Assembly (NCBI RefSeq): GCF_019061145.1
Contig: NZ_JAHQZS010000002.1
Span: 186,001 to 250,000 of the forward strand
Direction: 5' to 3'
Source: Anianabacter salinae
GTDB taxonomy: Bacteria > Pseudomonadota > Alphaproteobacteria > Rhodobacterales > Rhodobacteraceae
Length of the DNA stretch: 64,000 nucleotides
Within the stretch, counting starts at the first letter, position 1. Each line of letters begins with the position of its first letter. Below are positions 1 to 7,369 of this stretch, one piece after another. The notes below the pieces were generated by a model. The model was not told where the DNA came from. It did no database searches and saw only the letters and a list, made by a program, of their open reading frames with translations. A program made the position numbers and the translations under genes.

Positions 1-161
1 GGCACGATGACTTTCATCGCGACGTTGGTGCCGTAGTACGAAGGCAACGAATGCAGCTTGCGGCTATCGCCGCCTGCGCTTTGCAAGGCGCGGCCCCGCC
101 CGAGCACATAGCCTGCAGCCGCGATCGCAAGCACGGTCAGAACGATCCAGGAAAGTGGCAT
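1..161 (-). CDS. pstC: Phosphate ABC transporter permease PstC (partial, N-terminus)
   Basis: Only the first 53 codons are in the window; the gene runs off the left edge. Translation starts MPLSWIVLTVLAIAAAGYVL, a membrane segment, and continues with a GDSRKLHSLPSYYG stretch that I know from alphaproteobacterial PstC proteins. The ATG at 161 follows the upstream pstS gene by about 90 bases on the same strand, the normal pstS-pstC order. The product would be an inner-membrane permease of the high-affinity phosphate importer. Identification rests on context plus N-terminal pattern, because the permease core lies outside the window. Confidence 0.85.
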   Translation of the reverse strand, partial: MPLSWIVLTVLAIAAAGYVLGRGRALQSAGGDSRKLHSLPSYYGTNVAMKVIV

Positions 162-203
162 CTTGTGCCCTCGTTGTATTTCGGATTGGCCCAAAAGGCG
201 AGT

Positions 204-227
204 GGGGACGGCGGTTACGCCGCCCCC
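204..227 (-). terminator. Hairpin between pstS and pstC
   Basis: GGGG-A-CGGCG and CGCCG-C-CCCC can pair around a GTTA loop, with one A/C mismatch. There is no T run, so it is more likely an attenuating or mRNA-stabilising hairpin than a full terminator. Such a structure would explain stronger expression of the binding protein than of the permease. This is inference from base pairing only. Confidence 0.35.
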
Positions 228-252
228 GATAATCCTGCGAACTTGCGCTGGA

Positions 253-1299
253 TTACATTTCTTCCGACATCGTGGTCTCGTTCGCAACCTTTTCCTGGGT
301 CGCGGCGAGTTCGGGGTCGGACACGAGGCCGTAGTTGGCGAGCGGGCCGTTCGGACCTGCGATTTCATCCGACACGAAGAAGGATGCGTACTCTTTCAGG
401 CCGGGGATCACGCCGATGTGGGCCTTCTTGACGTAGAAGAACAGCGGGCGCGAGACGGGGTATTCGCCGGACGAGATGGTGTCGGTGTTCGGCGCGACGC
501 CGCCCATGGTGGCGACCTTCAGCTTGTCGGTGTTGTTCTCGTAGAACGACAGGCCGAACACGCCAAGGCCATCGGGGTTGGACTCGATGCGCGCCAGCGT
601 CTCGGTGTAGTCGCCGTCGATGTCGACCGATGCGCCATCGGCGCGGACGGCGATGCATGCATCCTCGGCATCGTCTTCGCTCATGCCGGTGGCGACCATG
701 GCTTCCATGGCACCGCTGACTTCGCAGCCCACGCGCAGCACGTTTTCTTCAAAGACTTCGCGGGTGCCGTGCTTGGTGCCGGGGATGAAAGCAGCAATCT
801 CGACTGCCGGAAGATCGGCGTTCACGTCGGCCCAGGTGGTGTTCGGGTTTGCGACCATCGCGCCATCGACGGGCAGTTCAGCGGCAAGCGCGTTGAACCA
901 GTCGGTCGCTTCGAACGCGGTGAATTCCGGGCCGTTGATCTGGCTGGCAAAGACGATGCCGTCATAGCCGATGCGGACTTCGATGATGTCCTCGACGCCG
1001 TTGGCGGCACAGGTTTCAATCTCGCTCTCGCGGATGGCGCGCGATGCGTTCGCGATGTCGACGGTGTTCTCGCCGACGCCTTCGCAGAAGCGTGCGAGAC
1101 CAGCCGAGGAGCCACCGGATTCGACGACGGGCGTCGGGAAATCGGTGTTGGCGCCATAGGCTTCTGCGACGATCGAGGCGTAGGGCAGGACGGTCGAGGA
1201 ACCGGCGATCTGCACGTTGTCACGGCTCTGAGCGGCAACAGCGGTTGCGGAAACCGCGGCCAGAGCAAACGCCGAAGCGGAAATCTTGAGATAGGACAT
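253..1299 (-). CDS. pstS: Phosphate-binding protein PstS
   Basis: Periplasmic substrate-binding protein of the Pst phosphate importer, 348 residues. A Sec signal peptide (residues 1 to about 23, ending TAVAAQS) precedes the mature start with the motif IAGSSTVLPYASIV, and ESGGSSAGLARFCEG and DIANASRAI follow; these are phosphate-binding loops of the family. I chose the ATG at 1299 because it has a GGGAG ribosome binding site and gives a clean signal peptide; a start at 1350 would add 17 unlikely residues. It is the first gene of a minus-strand operon with pstC and lies about 90 bases downstream of a Pho box. Confidence 0.93.
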   Translation of the reverse strand: MSYLKISASAFALAAVSATAVAAQSRDNVQIAGSSTVLPYASIVAEAYGANTDFPTPVVESGGSSAGLARFCEGVGENTVDIANASRAIRESEIETCAANGVEDIIEVRIGYDGIVFASQINGPEFTAFEATDWFNALAAELPVDGAMVANPNTTWADVNADLPAVEIAAFIPGTKHGTREVFEENVLRVGCEVSGAMEAMVATGMSEDDAEDACIAVRADGASVDIDGDYTETLARIESNPDGLGVFGLSFYENNTDKLKVATMGGVAPNTDTISSGEYPVSRPLFFYVKKAHIGVIPGLKEYASFFVSDEIAGPNGPLANYGLVSDPELAATQEKVANETTMSEEM

Positions 1300-1652
1300 G
1301 AGTACTCCCAGGTTTTTGAGTAGGCCATGAGTCGGCGGCCATGGGCGCACAATTAGGGGGCCGCTGTGACGCTAATGAAAAGGTTTTGTAACGCTTTAAT
1401 GACAGCCGCCGACGAACGGGGGATCACGGCGGGCTGCTGCCGACGCGAGTTCTGTTTTATCAATGCGGATCAATACTTTGCCCTCCATCGTCCGATGCGG
1501 CAAAGGGGTGCGTCGGCTGGCTTTTGACGTCGGGACACGGCCCGCGACGGTGGGCGCGGACCGAATCGGCTTCGCTGCGGCGCACACTGCAACAGGAGGC
1601 GCACCGAGTTAAATCCGGGCGCCCGCCGGGTGATCTTGCCGAGATATGGTGA
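1300..1652. other. Intergenic region between the E2 gene and pstS
   Basis: About 350 bases without a convincing gene. The pstS-proximal third holds the Pho box and the pstS leader. The rest (about 1410-1652) contains a 63-codon minus-strand frame with no ribosome binding site or recognisable domain, which I do not call. It also forms the 3' untranslated end of the E2 operon; I saw no clear terminator hairpin there. Confidence 0.6.
1388..1405 (-). promoter_or_regulatory. Pho box upstream of pstS
   Basis: Read on the minus strand the bases are CTGTCAT-TAAA-GCGTTAC, matching the PhoB-binding consensus of two 7-base repeats (CTGTCAT type) separated by 4 bases. Two further 11-base units of similar phase follow down to about 1362 (CCTTTTC-ATTA, GCGTCAC). 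The site is about 90 bases upstream of the pstS start, a usual position. It predicts activation under phosphate limitation by PhoB. Confidence 0.75.
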
Positions 1653-2537
1653 CTAAAGCGCCAGCGCCCGCGGATCGGCGATCAGGCCGCACAGATGCGC
1701 CATGAACCGCGCCGCATCGGCGCCGTTGATGACCCTGTGATCGTAGGACAGATCGAGCGGCACCATTGGCACCGGGCGCGGCGTGTCGCCGTTCCAGACC
1801 GTGATGGTCTCGGTGCGGGTGATGCCCAGAATCGCCACCTCGGGCGGGTTCACGATGGGCGAGAACGCCGTGCCGCCGATGCCGCCGAGGTTGGTGATCG
1901 TCATCGACGCGCCGCCCATCTCGTCCGGGCCGATCTTGCGCGCCTGTGCGCGCGTGGCAAGGTCCGCGATCTCGGTCGCGATCTGCCACAGCCCTTTGCG
2001 GCCCGCATCGCGGATCACCGGCACCATCAGGCCATGTTCGGTGTCCACCGCGATCCCGATGTGAACGTAATCCTTGAGGATCAGGCTTTCGCCATCCGCC
2101 GACAGCGACGCGTTGAAGCGGGGAAAGCGCCGCAGCGCGCGGGCGAGGGCGGCGACATGGAAGGCCAGCGCCGTCAGCTTGACGCCGCGCTCCTGCGCTT
2201 CGGGCTTCCACAGCTTGCGCAGCGCCTCGATGGCAGAGACATCGGCACGGTCATGGTGGGTGACGGCGGGGATATGCGTCTGCGCGGCGCCAAGATTGCG
2301 CGCAGCGACCTTGGCGAAGCGGCTGAGAGGCTCGGACGTCACGGAGCCGAACTGCGCGTGGTCCACATCCCAGAAGGCGCTGGTCGCGGGCGCGTCCGGC
2401 TGGCTGCGGGACGCTGCGGCGTCCAGATCCTCGGCGCCGATGGTCTGGCGGCCAAGGTCTTGCGCTAGGCGGTCGATGTCGACGCCCTTTTGCCGGGCGA
2501 TGCGGCGGACGGACGGGCTGGCGATGGTGTCTGACAT
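1653..2537 (-). CDS. 2-oxo acid dehydrogenase E2, catalytic domain without lipoyl domain
   Basis: 294 residues with a peripheral-subunit-binding domain (about 6-41, SPSVRRIARQKGVDI) and a chloramphenicol-acetyltransferase-like E2 core (about 65-294). The active-site motif is DHRVINGAD with His267; Asn271 stands where many E2 proteins have Asp, a variant that as far as I recall also occurs in AceF-type pyruvate dehydrogenase E2. There is no lipoyl domain, which is unusual, since the swinging arm is needed for acyl transfer. The arm is probably supplied by the double-lipoyl protein encoded two genes upstream. It is the last gene of the E1 alpha-E1 beta-lipoyl-aldehyde dehydrogenase unit, 12 bases after the aldehyde dehydrogenase stop. 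Confidence 0.85.
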   Translation of the reverse strand: MSDTIASPSVRRIARQKGVDIDRLAQDLGRQTIGAEDLDAAASRSQPDAPATSAFWDVDHAQFGSVTSEPLSRFAKVAARNLGAAQTHIPAVTHHDRADVSAIEALRKLWKPEAQERGVKLTALAFHVAALARALRRFPRFNASLSADGESLILKDYVHIGIAVDTEHGLMVPVIRDAGRKGLWQIATEIADLATRAQARKIGPDEMGGASMTITNLGGIGGTAFSPIVNPPEVAILGITRTETITVWNGDTPRPVPMVPLDLSYDHRVINGADAARFMAHLCGLIADPRALAL

Positions 2538-2549
2538 GGGGCGCCTCCG

Positions 2550-3974
2550 TTACCAGCTGGCCGAGATGTATTGCGTTTCCATGAATTCGAGCATGCCCTC
2601 ATGCCCGCCTTCACGCCCCAGCCCCGATTGCTTGGTGCCTCCGAACGGCGCGGCGGGGTCGCTGACCAGCCCGCGGTTGAGGCCCACCATGCCGTAATCC
2701 AGCCGCTCGCAGACCTGCAGGGCGCGCTTGAAATCCTCGGAAAACACATAGGCGACCAGACCGTATTCGGTGGCATTGGCGCGGGCGATGACGTCGTCCT
2801 GATCCGTGAAGGTCTGGATCGCGGCGACGGGGCCGAAGATCTCGTCATGGACGCAGTCAGCGGTCTCGGGGACGTTCGACAGGACGGTAGGCGGATAGAA
2901 GTATCCCTTGCCGTCCGGCACCGTGCCGCCGCACTCAATCTTCGCGCCCTTGGCCACGGCGTCGGCGACGAACTCTGCCACCTTGTCGCGGGTGCTGGCG
3001 TTGACCAGCGGGCCGACATCGACCGACGGATCGGTGCCGTCGCCGACCTTGAGCGCGGACATGGCGGCGCTCAGCCGGCGGGTGAACTCGTCTGCCACGG
3101 CCTCGTGGACGTAAATGCGGTTCGCCGCCGTGCAGGCCTCGCCGAGGTTGCGCATCTTGGCCAGCATGGTGCCCTCGATCGCGGTGTCCATGTCGGCGTC
3201 GTCGAACACGATGCAGGGCGCGTTTCCGCCCAGTTCCATCGCGGGTTTCAGCACCTGATCGGCGGCGGATTTCAAGAGCGTCCGCCCGACCCCGGTGGAC
3301 CCGGTGAAACTGACCACCCGCACGCGCGGATCGTGCAGCATGTGATCGACCAGCGCGCCGGTTTTCTTCGACGGCAGGACGTTCACCAGACCCTTCGGCA
3401 CGCCTGCCTCTTCCAGAAGCGGCATCAGCGCCAGCATGGTCAGGGGCGTTTCCGACGCGGGCTTGATGATGACGCCGCAGCCCGCCGCCAGCGCGGGCGC
3501 GATCTTTCGCGTGCCCATCGCGGCGGGGTAGTTCCACGGCGTGATCAGTACCGCCAGACCGGCGGGCTTGTGCTGCACGATGATCCGGGCGACGGATGCA
3601 GGCGCGCGGGTGATCAGGCCATCGGCGCGCACCGCTTCTTCGGCGAACCAGCGGAAGAACTCGGCGGCATAGGTCGCCTCGCCCTTGGCATCGGTTCCGG
3701 CCTTGCCGTTCTCCAGCGTGATGAGATGCGCGAAGTGGTCCAGCCGCGCGGTCATCAACTCCCACGCCTTGCGCAGCACTTCGGAGCGTTGGCGCGGCGT
3801 GCGCGCGGCCCAGTCGGCCATCGCGCGTTCGGCCGCATCGAGGGCTGCGTCGGCGTCCGCGATGTCGGCGGAGGCGACCGAGGCGAGCACCTCTTCCGTG
3901 GCCGGGTTAATGACGTCGAAGCGTTCGGCCGACGTTTTCCATGTGCCGTCGATGTAGAGATCGGTGAAATCCAT
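2550..3974 (-). CDS. NAD(P)-dependent aldehyde dehydrogenase, succinate-semialdehyde dehydrogenase-like
   Basis: 474 residues, normal length for the aldehyde dehydrogenase superfamily. Visible landmarks are PWNYP (Asn148), KPASETP, FTGSTGVGR, the general base Glu247 in ELGGN and the nucleophile Cys281 in GEACTAANRIY. The C-terminal PFGGTKQSGLGREGG pattern places it with the GabD-like group. I start at 3974 where GAGGAC precedes the ATG; the longer frame to 4082 adds a low-complexity tail. It sits between the two halves of a split E2, so it probably oxidises an aldehyde released in the same pathway. The exact substrate cannot be read from sequence. Confidence 0.9.
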   Translation of the reverse strand: MDFTDLYIDGTWKTSAERFDVINPATEEVLASVASADIADADAALDAAERAMADWAARTPRQRSEVLRKAWELMTARLDHFAHLITLENGKAGTDAKGEATYAAEFFRWFAEEAVRADGLITRAPASVARIIVQHKPAGLAVLITPWNYPAAMGTRKIAPALAAGCGVIIKPASETPLTMLALMPLLEEAGVPKGLVNVLPSKKTGALVDHMLHDPRVRVVSFTGSTGVGRTLLKSAADQVLKPAMELGGNAPCIVFDDADMDTAIEGTMLAKMRNLGEACTAANRIYVHEAVADEFTRRLSAAMSALKVGDGTDPSVDVGPLVNASTRDKVAEFVADAVAKGAKIECGGTVPDGKGYFYPPTVLSNVPETADCVHDEIFGPVAAIQTFTDQDDVIARANATEYGLVAYVFSEDFKRALQVCERLDYGMVGLNRGLVSDPAAPFGGTKQSGLGREGGHEGMLEFMETQYISASW

Positions 3975-3988
3975 GTCGGTCCTCGCTG

Positions 3989-5305
3989 TCAGAGCAGGGC
4001 GCGCAGCGGCTGGTGCAGCCGGTCCGCGAATTCGGAAAGAAGCGTCAGGGCGGCGGCGCCATCCAAAGCGTCCGCCGGGCATTCCAGCGTCACGGTCAGG
4101 CCGTCGCCCTGTGTCATCAGGGTCAGCACCGGCACATCCTCGGGGCCAAGCGTGACCGACCGCACCGCAGAGCCGCGCAGGTCGCGCAGGATCAGGTGCG
4201 GTGCGTTGTCGGTTGCGGTAACGTCGGACAGGCCGAGCCCGCCAACACTGTAAGCTTGCCGTGTCCCGCGCCGTTCGATCGCCACGCAGGTTGCGTCGGC
4301 CCCGGCAGCACGCAGGCAGGAGGCGGCGAGCCCCGCCAGCAGCGCCTTGGCGTCGGTCAGCCCATGCGCCTCGGCTGCCCAGTTGGCAAAGGCGGCAAAG
4401 CCATCGTCGGGAACCTGTGCCGTGGCGTGACGGGCAGGGGCCGCGCCTTGGAGCGACGGGCCTGCGGCCTTGGCGGGCATCGCGCGCAACGTGTCCAGAT
4501 CGCGGACGTGGTAGGGCTGGGGGTGTCCCGCCTCGGCCAGCCGCGCCAGATCGAGCCCCTGTTCCAGCGCCAGCCGCCGTGCCTTGGGCGAGGCGAGGAT
4601 GCGCCCGCCGGGGGCAGGTGCAGGTGCAGGCTTTGGCGTCTCGCGCGGGGCGGGTGGCGGAGCCTTTGCCTCGGCCGGCGCCGCGGGGGCAGGGGCGGCA
4701 TCCGCCACCGAGCGGGCCACCGGCGCGTCCGGCTTGTCATTCGAGATGATCGCGACCGTCTGGCCGACCGGCACCGCGTCGCCGTCCTGCGCCAGTGTTG
4801 CCGCCAGAAAGCCGTCGGCCCCGGCGGGAACCTCCATGGTGGATTTGTCGGTCTCGACCTCGAACAGCGGATCATCTGCGCTGACCGCGTCGCCCGGCTC
4901 TTTCAGCCACGCCACCAGAATCCCGCTGTCCTGCGCCATGCCAAGCTGCGGCATGGTCACGGCGCGGCCTTCGGGCAGGGCGTCGTCCTCCTGCGCGGGG
5001 GCTTCAGCCTTGTCCTTAGCGGGCGGCGGTGCGTCATCCTCGGCGCTGTCGGAAATCCGCGCGATGACCTGCCCGACGGGCACGTCGTCGCCTTCGCCTG
5101 CCGCGATGCTGGTGAGATAGCCGCTCGCCTGCGCCTCGACCTCCATCGTCGCCTTGTCGGTCTCGACCTCGAACAGCACGTCACCCTTTGCCACCGCGTC
5201 GCCCTGCGCCTTCAGCCAGGCGACGATGCGCCCAGTGTCCTGCGCCATGCCAAGCTGCGGCATCGTCACGTCACGCCGCGTGAAACCTTCGCTTTCACGC
5301 TGCAT
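3989..5305 (-). CDS. Double-lipoyl E2-like protein with degenerate acyltransferase domain
   Basis: 438 residues. Two lipoyl domains (about 12-86 and 115-190) carry lipoylation lysines Lys51 in ETDKATMEV and Lys154 in ETDKSTMEV. A Pro/Ala-rich linker follows, then a subunit-binding domain (236-272, ASPKARRLALEQGLDLARL). The C-terminal 140 residues look like a shrunken E2 acyltransferase domain: ECPADALDGAAA aligns with the DHRVVDG motif but the catalytic histidine is Ala411. It therefore probably carries the acyl arm and binds the complex but does not transfer the acyl group itself. The start overlaps the E1 beta stop by 11 bases and has a GGAGAG site. Confidence 0.85.
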   Translation of the reverse strand: MQRESEGFTRRDVTMPQLGMAQDTGRIVAWLKAQGDAVAKGDVLFEVETDKATMEVEAQASGYLTSIAAGEGDDVPVGQVIARISDSAEDDAPPPAKDKAEAPAQEDDALPEGRAVTMPQLGMAQDSGILVAWLKEPGDAVSADDPLFEVETDKSTMEVPAGADGFLAATLAQDGDAVPVGQTVAIISNDKPDAPVARSVADAAPAPAAPAEAKAPPPAPRETPKPAPAPAPGGRILASPKARRLALEQGLDLARLAEAGHPQPYHVRDLDTLRAMPAKAAGPSLQGAAPARHATAQVPDDGFAAFANWAAEAHGLTDAKALLAGLAASCLRAAGADATCVAIERRGTRQAYSVGGLGLSDVTATDNAPHLILRDLRGSAVRSVTLGPEDVPVLTLMTQGDGLTVTLECPADALDGAAALTLLSEFADRLHQPLRALL

Positions 5306-6290
5306 GGATCATCTCTCCGCCGCACAGCTTGCGCGCAGCCTCGACGACCGCTTGCGGCGTCGGCACCGTCAGATCCTCGAGCGCGGGCGAGAACGGCACC
5401 GGCACGTCCATCGCGCCCATCCGCATCACCGGGGCGTCGAGATGGTAGAACGCCTTTTCGTTCAGGCGCGACGCGATCTCGGATGTCACTCCGTAGCTTT
5501 GATGGCCCTCGTCGATGACGATGGCGCGGCTGGTTTTCTTGACGCTCTCGATCAGCGTGGCCTCGTCCAGCGGCACGATGGTGCGCGGGTCGATGACCTC
5601 GGCCTCGATGCCTTCCTGCGCCAGTGCCATTGCGGCCTTTTCGGCCACCTGCACCATCGAGGACGTGGCGATCAGGGTGATGTCGCGCCCCTCACGCTTC
5701 ACAAAGGCCTCGCCGAAGGGGATAAGGTATTCCTCTTCGGGCACCGGCGCCTTGTCCTGATACATCAGCTTGTCTTCAAAGATCACGACCGGGTTGTTGT
5801 CGCGGATCGCGGTCTTCATCAGGCCCTTGGCCTCGTAGGCCGAGGACGGCATCGCCACTTTCAGCCCCGGAATATGCGCCACAAGCGCCTGCAATGATTG
5901 CGAATGCTGCGCGGCGGACCGGCGCGTTGCGCCCATGTTGGTGCGCAGGACCATCGGCACGGTCAGCTTGCCGCCCGACATGTAATGCTGCTTGGCCGCC
6001 TGATTGCAGAGCTGGTCCATCACCAGATAGATGAAATCGCCGAACATCAGATCGACGATGGGCCGCGCGCCGGTCATCGCGGCACCGACGGCCAGCCCGA
6101 CGAAACCGGGTTCCGAGATGGGCGTGTCGATGATCCGCTCGGTGCCGAATTCCTCGACCAGTCCCGACAGCACCTTGAAGGGCGTTCCGGCCTCGGCCAC
6201 GTCCTCGCCCATCAGAAAGACCGTGGGATCGCGGCGCATTTCCTCGGCGATGGCCTCGTTGACGGCCTGGGACAGGGTGATCTCTCGCAT
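5295..6290 (-). CDS. 2-oxo acid/acetoin dehydrogenase-type E1 component, beta subunit
   Basis: 331 residues, usual length of PdhB/AcoB-type transketolase-like subunits. The N-terminus REITLSQAVNEAIAEEMRRD, the MGEDVAEAGTPFKV and DTPISEPGFVGLAVGAAM stretches and the C-terminal transketolase domain (IDEGHQSYG) are characteristic. With the alpha subunit it would form a thiamine-diphosphate-dependent E1 that decarboxylates a 2-oxo acid or cleaves an acyloin and acylates the lipoyl arm. It follows the alpha gene by 21 bases with a GAGGAGG ribosome binding site and overlaps the lipoyl protein gene. Which substrate class it uses is not decidable here. Confidence 0.92.
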   Translation of the reverse strand: MREITLSQAVNEAIAEEMRRDPTVFLMGEDVAEAGTPFKVLSGLVEEFGTERIIDTPISEPGFVGLAVGAAMTGARPIVDLMFGDFIYLVMDQLCNQAAKQHYMSGGKLTVPMVLRTNMGATRRSAAQHSQSLQALVAHIPGLKVAMPSSAYEAKGLMKTAIRDNNPVVIFEDKLMYQDKAPVPEEEYLIPFGEAFVKREGRDITLIATSSMVQVAEKAAMALAQEGIEAEVIDPRTIVPLDEATLIESVKKTSRAIVIDEGHQSYGVTSEIASRLNEKAFYHLDAPVMRMGAMDVPVPFSPALEDLTVPTPQAVVEAARKLCGGEMIHAA

Positions 6291-6311
6291 GGTGGTCCTC
6301 CTCAGGCCTCG

Positions 6312-7289
6312 TCAGGCCGCGTAGACGTGCATGTCCACTTCGGACACATCGGGGTAGGCGGCGGCCTCGGCATAAGCGACGGCCTCGGCGGCATCCTTCT
6401 CGATCTCGGCGTTGATCGCGTCGATCTCGTCTTCCGAGGCGATGCCTTCGCTGACCAGATGCGCGCGGAAGCGGATGATCGGGTCGCGGTTGTCCTTCCA
6501 GTCCTTTTCCTCATCCTTGGACCGGTAGTATTCGCGGTTGATGTCGCCGACGTGGTGGCCGTGGTAGCGGTAGGTCATAAGTTCGATGAAAAACGGCCCT
6601 TCGCCCTTGCGGGCCCGCGCCACCAGCTTTTGCGCCAGCGCGTTGACGGCCATGACATCCTGTCCGTCGACCTGATGCGCCTCAATGCCAAAGGCTTCGG
6701 CACGTGCGGTGATCGAGCCTGCGGCGATCTCCTCGGTCTTGGTGTATTCGGAATAGCCGTTGTTCTCGCAGGCGTAGATCACCGGCAGCTTCCAGAGTGC
6801 TGCCATGTTCATGACCTCGTACCATAGCCCCTGCGCCGTCGCGCCGTCACCGAAGAAGCAGACGGTGACATCGTCCGAGCCTTGCAGTTTCGCGCGCAAG
6901 GCAGACCCAGTGGCGATGCCCATGGACCCGCCGACGATGGCGTTAGCACCAAGGTTGCCGTGGCTCTGGTCGGCGATGTGCATCGAGCCGCCCTTGCCCC
7001 GGCAATAGCCCTCGGCCTTGCCCAGAAGCTCGCAGAACATCTCCTTGAACTCCGCCCCCTTGGCGACGCAGTGCCCGTGCCCCCGGTGGGTCGAGGTGAT
7101 GCGGTCATCGTCGGTCAGCGCCTCGCAGATGCCCACGGCGACGGCTTCCTCGCCGGAATACATGTGCGTCAGCCCCGGCATCTTGGCCGAGAGATACAGC
7201 TGGTTCGCGTTGTCCTCGAAGGTGCGGATGCGCACCATCTGGCGGTACATGCGCAGGTAGTCTTCGGTGTTGGTCTTGGCCTTGGCCAT
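6312..7289 (-). CDS. Thiamine-diphosphate-dependent dehydrogenase E1 component, alpha subunit
   Basis: 325 residues of the PdhA/AcoA family. The thiamine diphosphate motif is FFGDGATAQGLWYEVMN followed by CENNGYSEYTKT; the N-terminal LYLSAKMPGLTHMYSGEEAV and RGKGGSMHIAD blocks are also typical. The start at 7289 has GGAGGACCACC in front; a longer frame to 7493 runs through a repeat element and the end of the upstream gene and is rejected. It opens the E1-E2 part of the operon, separated from the M24-like gene by an 80-base palindromic repeat. Confidence 0.92.
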   Translation of the reverse strand: MAKAKTNTEDYLRMYRQMVRIRTFEDNANQLYLSAKMPGLTHMYSGEEAVAVGICEALTDDDRITSTHRGHGHCVAKGAEFKEMFCELLGKAEGYCRGKGGSMHIADQSHGNLGANAIVGGSMGIATGSALRAKLQGSDDVTVCFFGDGATAQGLWYEVMNMAALWKLPVIYACENNGYSEYTKTEEIAAGSITARAEAFGIEAHQVDGQDVMAVNALAQKLVARARKGEGPFFIELMTYRYHGHHVGDINREYYRSKDEEKDWKDNRDPIIRFRAHLVSEGIASEDEIDAINAEIEKDAAEAVAYAEAAAYPDVSEVDMHVYAA

Positions 7290-7309
7290 GGTGGTCCTCC
7301 AAGAGGGGG

Positions 7310-7368
7310 GAGGCGGGGTGAACCCCGCCCTACAACGGTCCGTAGGGCGGGATTTATCCCGCCGCACC
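7310..7368. repeat. Nested palindromic repeat (REP-like) between two operon genes
   Basis: Two hairpins lie back to back: GGCGGGG-TGAA-CCCCGCC at 7312-7329 and GGCGGGA-TTTA-TCCCGCC at 7346-7363. The middle (CCCGCCCTAC ... GTAGGGCGGG) is itself an inverted repeat. This looks like a dispersed REP-type element rather than a gene-specific signal, but copy number cannot be judged from one window. It may also act as an attenuator between the M24-like and E1 alpha genes. Confidence 0.7.
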
Positions 7369-7369
7369 G

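Noticed and set aside
1396-1587. 63-codon minus-strand frame upstream of pstS
   Set aside because: Overlaps the Pho box region, no ribosome binding site, no similarity.
2571-4253. 560-codon plus-strand open frame over the aldehyde dehydrogenase
   Set aside because: Mirror of a real gene on the other strand; no recognisable domain.
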